DNA from: Planctomycetota bacterium
GTDB lineage: Bacteria; Planctomycetota; Phycisphaerae; Sedimentisphaerales; Anaerobacaceae
Direction of reading: 5' to 3'
NCBI GenBank assembly: GCA_023139715.1
Contig: JAGLNB010000062.1
Coordinates: forward strand, 1-8,892
DNA length: 8,892 nt
The translations under genes were made by a program, and so were the position numbers. Below are positions 6,906 through 8,892 of this stretch, in pieces; the stretch's first letter is position 1; each line of letters begins with the position of its first letter. Below the pieces are notes generated by a model that saw only the letters and a program-made list of their open reading frames with translations, made no database searches and was not told the DNA's origin.

Positions 6906-6944
6906 AGCCGGTTAATTGCGTTTTTCGTAAGCCGGCTTAATTGC
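6906..6944. repeat. Near-duplicate AGCCGG(C)TTAATTGC direct repeat, partly self-complementary
   Basis: AGCCGGTTAATTGC (6906-6919) recurs as AGCCGGCTTAATTGC (6930-6944) with a single inserted C. The copies start 24 bases apart, a spacing of a bit over two helical turns that suits a pair of protein-binding sites. AGCCGG (6906-6911) can also pair with CCGGCT (6932-6937), so an RNA hairpin is an alternative reading. Confidence 0.5.
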
Positions 6945-6990
6945 TGTTTATTTCGATTTTTCTATGGCAATTGTACGTACTGTAGGGATT

Positions 6991-7043
6991 ATTGCGGTTC
7001 TAAAAACGGCTATTTGGCCACATAAACAGAGAAAAACCGTAAT
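6991..7043. repeat. Inverted repeat upstream of the rpmF promoter
   Basis: ATTGCGGTT (6991-6999) can pair with AACCGTAAT (7035-7043): nine pairs, one of them G-U, around a 35-base loop. It ends 40 bases before the TTGACA of the candidate rpmF promoter. It would therefore lie outside the rpmF transcript and could be a regulator site. The long loop lowers confidence. Confidence 0.35.
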
Positions 7044-7083
7044 TTCAGATGCGTTTTGCTTAAACCCTGCCAAATATTTTCGC

Positions 7084-7112
7084 TTGACAAAATGCTGGTA
7101 TTCAATTACTTA
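7084..7112 (+). promoter_or_regulatory. Candidate promoter for the rpmF-plsX-fabH cluster
   Basis: A perfect -35 hexamer, TTGACA (7084-7089), lies about 55 bases before the rpmF start. At 17-bp spacing the -10 would be TACTTA (7107-7112), a poor match. TAGTTT (7111-7116) fits the conserved positions better but at 21 bp, which is too far. The -35 call is convincing; the -10 is unsettled. Confidence 0.5.
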
Positions 7113-7144
7113 GTTTATTTTTAGTATTTAATTTGGAGTCAAGA

Positions 7145-7333
7145 ATGTTACCTGTCAAGAAAACAAGTAAATGCAGAACGCGTACTCGCCGCAGCCATCA
7201 TCGGCTGGACCCGGTTAACTATTCAGTATGCAGCAAATGCAGCCATGCAAAATTACCGCATGCGGCCTGCGAAAATTGCGGCTATGTTAATCCAAAAATA
7301 ACACTGAATTTAGGCAAGGAAGAAAGTAATTAA
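7145..7333 (+). CDS. rpmF: Large-subunit ribosomal protein bL32
   Basis: The 62-residue product is a small basic component of the 50S ribosomal subunit. The N-terminus MLPVKKTSKCRTRTRRSHH is the basic, rRNA-binding tail expected of L32. Four cysteines, Cys29, Cys32, Cys42 and Cys45 (CSKC and CENC), form the zinc ribbon found in the cysteine-bearing version of the protein, followed by GYVNPK. The ATG at 7145 is chosen over an in-frame TTG at 7133: GGAG (7135-7138) lies 6 bases before the ATG and would be inside the coding region otherwise. plsX starts 3 bases after the stop, so the two genes are co-transcribed and probably translationally coupled. The DUF177 (YceD) gene that often precedes rpmF is absent, replaced here by the divergent intergenic region. 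Confidence 0.95.
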   Translation: MLPVKKTSKCRTRTRRSHHRLDPVNYSVCSKCSHAKLPHAACENCGYVNPKITLNLGKEESN

Positions 7334-7336
7334 AAG

Positions 7337-8359
7337 ATGCGAATTGCAGTGGATGCAATGGGCGGCGATAATGCACCCGACGAAATAGTTTCAGGGGCAT
7401 TGGAAGCAATAGAACTGCTTGACAAGGATGATGAAGTAGTACTCGTCGGCCCCCAATCACAACTTCTATCTTCTTTCAAAAAACTCCGCTCACGAGCCGG
7501 CATTAGCATAGCGGATGCACCGGACGTAATTGCTATGGACGAAAAGCCGATAGAAGCCCTTCGTGCAAAACCGAAAAGCTCAATTTCTGTTATGGCTAAA
7601 ATGGCTAAGCTCGGCCAGGTTGATGCTGTAATCTCAGCCGGCAATACAGGGGCCTGCGTTGCAGCTTTTCAGATGAGAATGAGAAATCTTGAGGGAGTTA
7701 ATCGGCCGGGAATCGCTGTGGTATTTCCAACCTTCGATGGGCCGGTTACCATTTGTGATGTTGGAGCAAACATCGCATGCAAGCCAATAAATCTTTATCA
7801 ATACGCCGTTATGGCAAGCGTTCATTCAAAAAATATTCTCGGCATTGAAAGCCCGAGAGTCGGACTTATGAGTATCGGCAAGGAAGACGCAAAAGGCAAT
7901 GAGGCTGTCAAAAAAGCCAGAGAATTACTCAGAAACGACCCCAATCTAAACTTCATTGGAAATATAGAAGGAAGAGATATTTTCAAAGGCGTTTGCGATG
8001 TGGCTATTTGCGAGGGCTTTGTCGGAAACGTAATTTTGAAACTCACCGAAGGCCTTGTAGGCGGCTTGTTCAAGGCAATCAAGCACGAACTTATGACCGA
8101 AAAATTACGGCTTGCGATGAAATTCAAACCGATAATGCAGAGGATTTATAAAAAATACGACTACAACGAATACGGCGGAGCTCCACTGATTGGCATTAAC
8201 GGAACAGCTTTAATATGTCACGGCTCAAGCAAAAGCAGAACTATTAAAAACGCTGTGCTCGCTGCGAAAAAATATCACACAGAAAAAATAAACGATAAAA
8301 TAGTGGAATATCTTGCAAATACTTCATTTCAAACTTCATCGCAGAATGAAAAAATTTAG
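7337..8359 (+). CDS. plsX: Phosphate acyltransferase PlsX
   Basis: PlsX converts acyl-ACP and phosphate to acyl phosphate, the acyl donor for the membrane acyltransferase PlsY in phospholipid synthesis. It is a peripheral membrane enzyme. The 340-residue product has the family length and signature segments in order: MRIAVDAMGGDNAP (1-14), SAGNTGA (100-106), CDVGAN (140-145), GKEDAKGNEAVKKA (181-194), FIGNIEGRDIF (206-216), CEGFVGNV (225-232), YGGAPLIGINGTALICHGSS (279-298). The start is set by the conserved N-terminus. The nearest purine-rich site, AGGAAG, is 14 bases away inside rpmF, and rpmF ends 3 bases upstream, so coupled translation is likely. The last 20 or so residues (Ser/Gln/Asn-rich) are a variable tail. 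fabH begins 27 bp downstream. Confidence 0.97.
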   Translation: MRIAVDAMGGDNAPDEIVSGALEAIELLDKDDEVVLVGPQSQLLSSFKKLRSRAGISIADAPDVIAMDEKPIEALRAKPKSSISVMAKMAKLGQVDAVISAGNTGACVAAFQMRMRNLEGVNRPGIAVVFPTFDGPVTICDVGANIACKPINLYQYAVMASVHSKNILGIESPRVGLMSIGKEDAKGNEAVKKARELLRNDPNLNFIGNIEGRDIFKGVCDVAICEGFVGNVILKLTEGLVGGLFKAIKHELMTEKLRLAMKFKPIMQRIYKKYDYNEYGGAPLIGINGTALICHGSSKSRTIKNAVLAAKKYHTEKINDKIVEYLANTSFQTSSQNEKI

Positions 8360-8386
8360 ATTCCAACCAGAAAACAAGGACGAATA

Positions 8387-8892
8387 ATGCACAGCTCAAT
8401 CGATGGAACGACTTCACCCTACAGCGCAGTTATTTCAGGACATGGTTCATTCGTGCCAGAAAAAACACTAACAAATAGTGACATTGCAAAAATGGTCGAC
8501 ACTTCAGACGAATGGATAAAAGTTCGCACTGGAATTGAAAAACGCCACATTACTACAGACAGTGAAACCACCGCACTTCTCGCCACAGAGGCCGCAAAAA
8601 CAGCCCTTAAAAAAGCAAATCTTGCAGCGGAAGATGTTGAGTTAATTATTGTTGGCACTATTACGCCGGAAATGGTTTTTCCATCAACTGCTTCTTTTGT
8701 GCAGCGGGCGTTGAATGCAAAAAAAGCATGGGTGTTTGATCTCGCTGCTGCCTGCAGCGGTTTTGTTTATGGCGTATCGATTGCCCAGCAATTTATAGAA
8801 AACGGCCGAATTAAAAACGCTCTCGTAATAGGAGCTGAAACGCTCAGCAAAATAACCGACTGGACAGACAGAACAAGCTGCATACTCTTCGG
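8387..8892 (+). CDS. fabH: Beta-ketoacyl-ACP synthase III (partial, cut by the window edge)
   Basis: FabH condenses acetyl-CoA with malonyl-ACP to start each round of type II fatty-acid synthesis. The frame stays open to the last base, giving 168 codons, about half of the usual 320-340. Family segments are clear: DTSDEWIKVRTGIEKRH (38-54), the active-site Cys123 in AAACSGFVYG (120-129), and VIGAETLSKITDWTDRTSC, followed by ILFG at the edge. The catalytic His and Asn lie beyond the window. Relative to E. coli FabH (Cys112) the N-terminus is about 11 residues longer (MHSSIDGTTSPYS). AAGGA (8376-8380) is 6 bases before the ATG at 8387 and supports this start. It is the third gene of the rpmF-plsX-fabH cluster. 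Confidence 0.95.
   Translation, partial: MHSSIDGTTSPYSAVISGHGSFVPEKTLTNSDIAKMVDTSDEWIKVRTGIEKRHITTDSETTALLATEAAKTALKKANLAAEDVELIIVGTITPEMVFPSTASFVQRALNAKKAWVFDLAAACSGFVYGVSIAQQFIENGRIKNALVIGAETLSKITDWTDRTSCILF

Larger units (their letters stand above)
6785..7144. other. Divergent intergenic region between the TPR gene and rpmF
   Basis: About 360 bases with no convincing gene on either strand. It must hold the promoters of both flanking genes. The rpmF side has a consensus TTGACA at 7084-7089; I see no confident promoter for the TPR gene. It also contains a near-duplicate 15-mer (6906-6944), a long-loop inverted repeat (6991-7043), an 8-bp palindrome GTACGTAC (6973-6980) and a small GGATG/CATCC hairpin (6847-6861). 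No tRNA or known riboswitch is recognised. Confidence 0.6.

Noticed and set aside
7133..7144. TTG start for rpmF adding four residues
   Set aside because: The Shine-Dalgarno GGAG lies within it, and MLPVKK is a normal L32 start.
8419..8658. 79-codon minus-strand frame near the right edge
   Set aside because: Antisense to fabH, whose forward frame contains unmistakable family motifs.

Overview
The window looks like chromosomal DNA of a Gram-negative (diderm), moderately A+T-rich bacterium. The form of the seryl-tRNA synthetase C-terminus (NNTVIASPR), the L32 start (MLPVKK) and the general gene style remind me of Planctomycetota, perhaps Phycisphaerae or Sedimentisphaerales. That placement is from memory and is an inference. 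The outer-membrane anchor on the large surface protein independently argues for a diderm cell.

Layout from left to right: (1) a short leader with a hairpin resembling a dispersed repeat, then serS on the plus strand (77-1345). (2) On the minus strand, converging on serS and overlapping its stop codon, a 928-residue trimeric-autotransporter-like surface protein with a YadA-type anchor (1342-4128). It lies directly downstream of a 215-residue single-pass membrane protein of unknown function (4167-4814). The two are probably one transcription unit, with a plausible promoter at 4873-4900. (3) A gene-free stretch (4815-5209) with repeated 9-mers that could be operator sites. (4) A 524-residue cytoplasmic TPR protein on the minus strand (5210-6784). 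(5) A gene-free divergent region (6785-7144) with direct and inverted repeats and a consensus -35 box. (6) The plus-strand cluster rpmF-plsX-fabH (7145 to the window end), with fabH cut off by the edge.

The housekeeping parts are conventional. serS charges tRNA-Ser; rpmF makes ribosomal protein L32; plsX and fabH supply acyl phosphate and start fatty-acid elongation, a widely conserved linkage. The unusual part is the minus-strand pair: a repeat-built trimeric adhesin or fibre behind an uncharacterised inner-membrane-anchored protein. The protein could be an assembly partner analogous in role to the accessory proteins known for some proteobacterial trimeric autotransporters. No RNA genes, CRISPR arrays, transposases or phage genes were seen.
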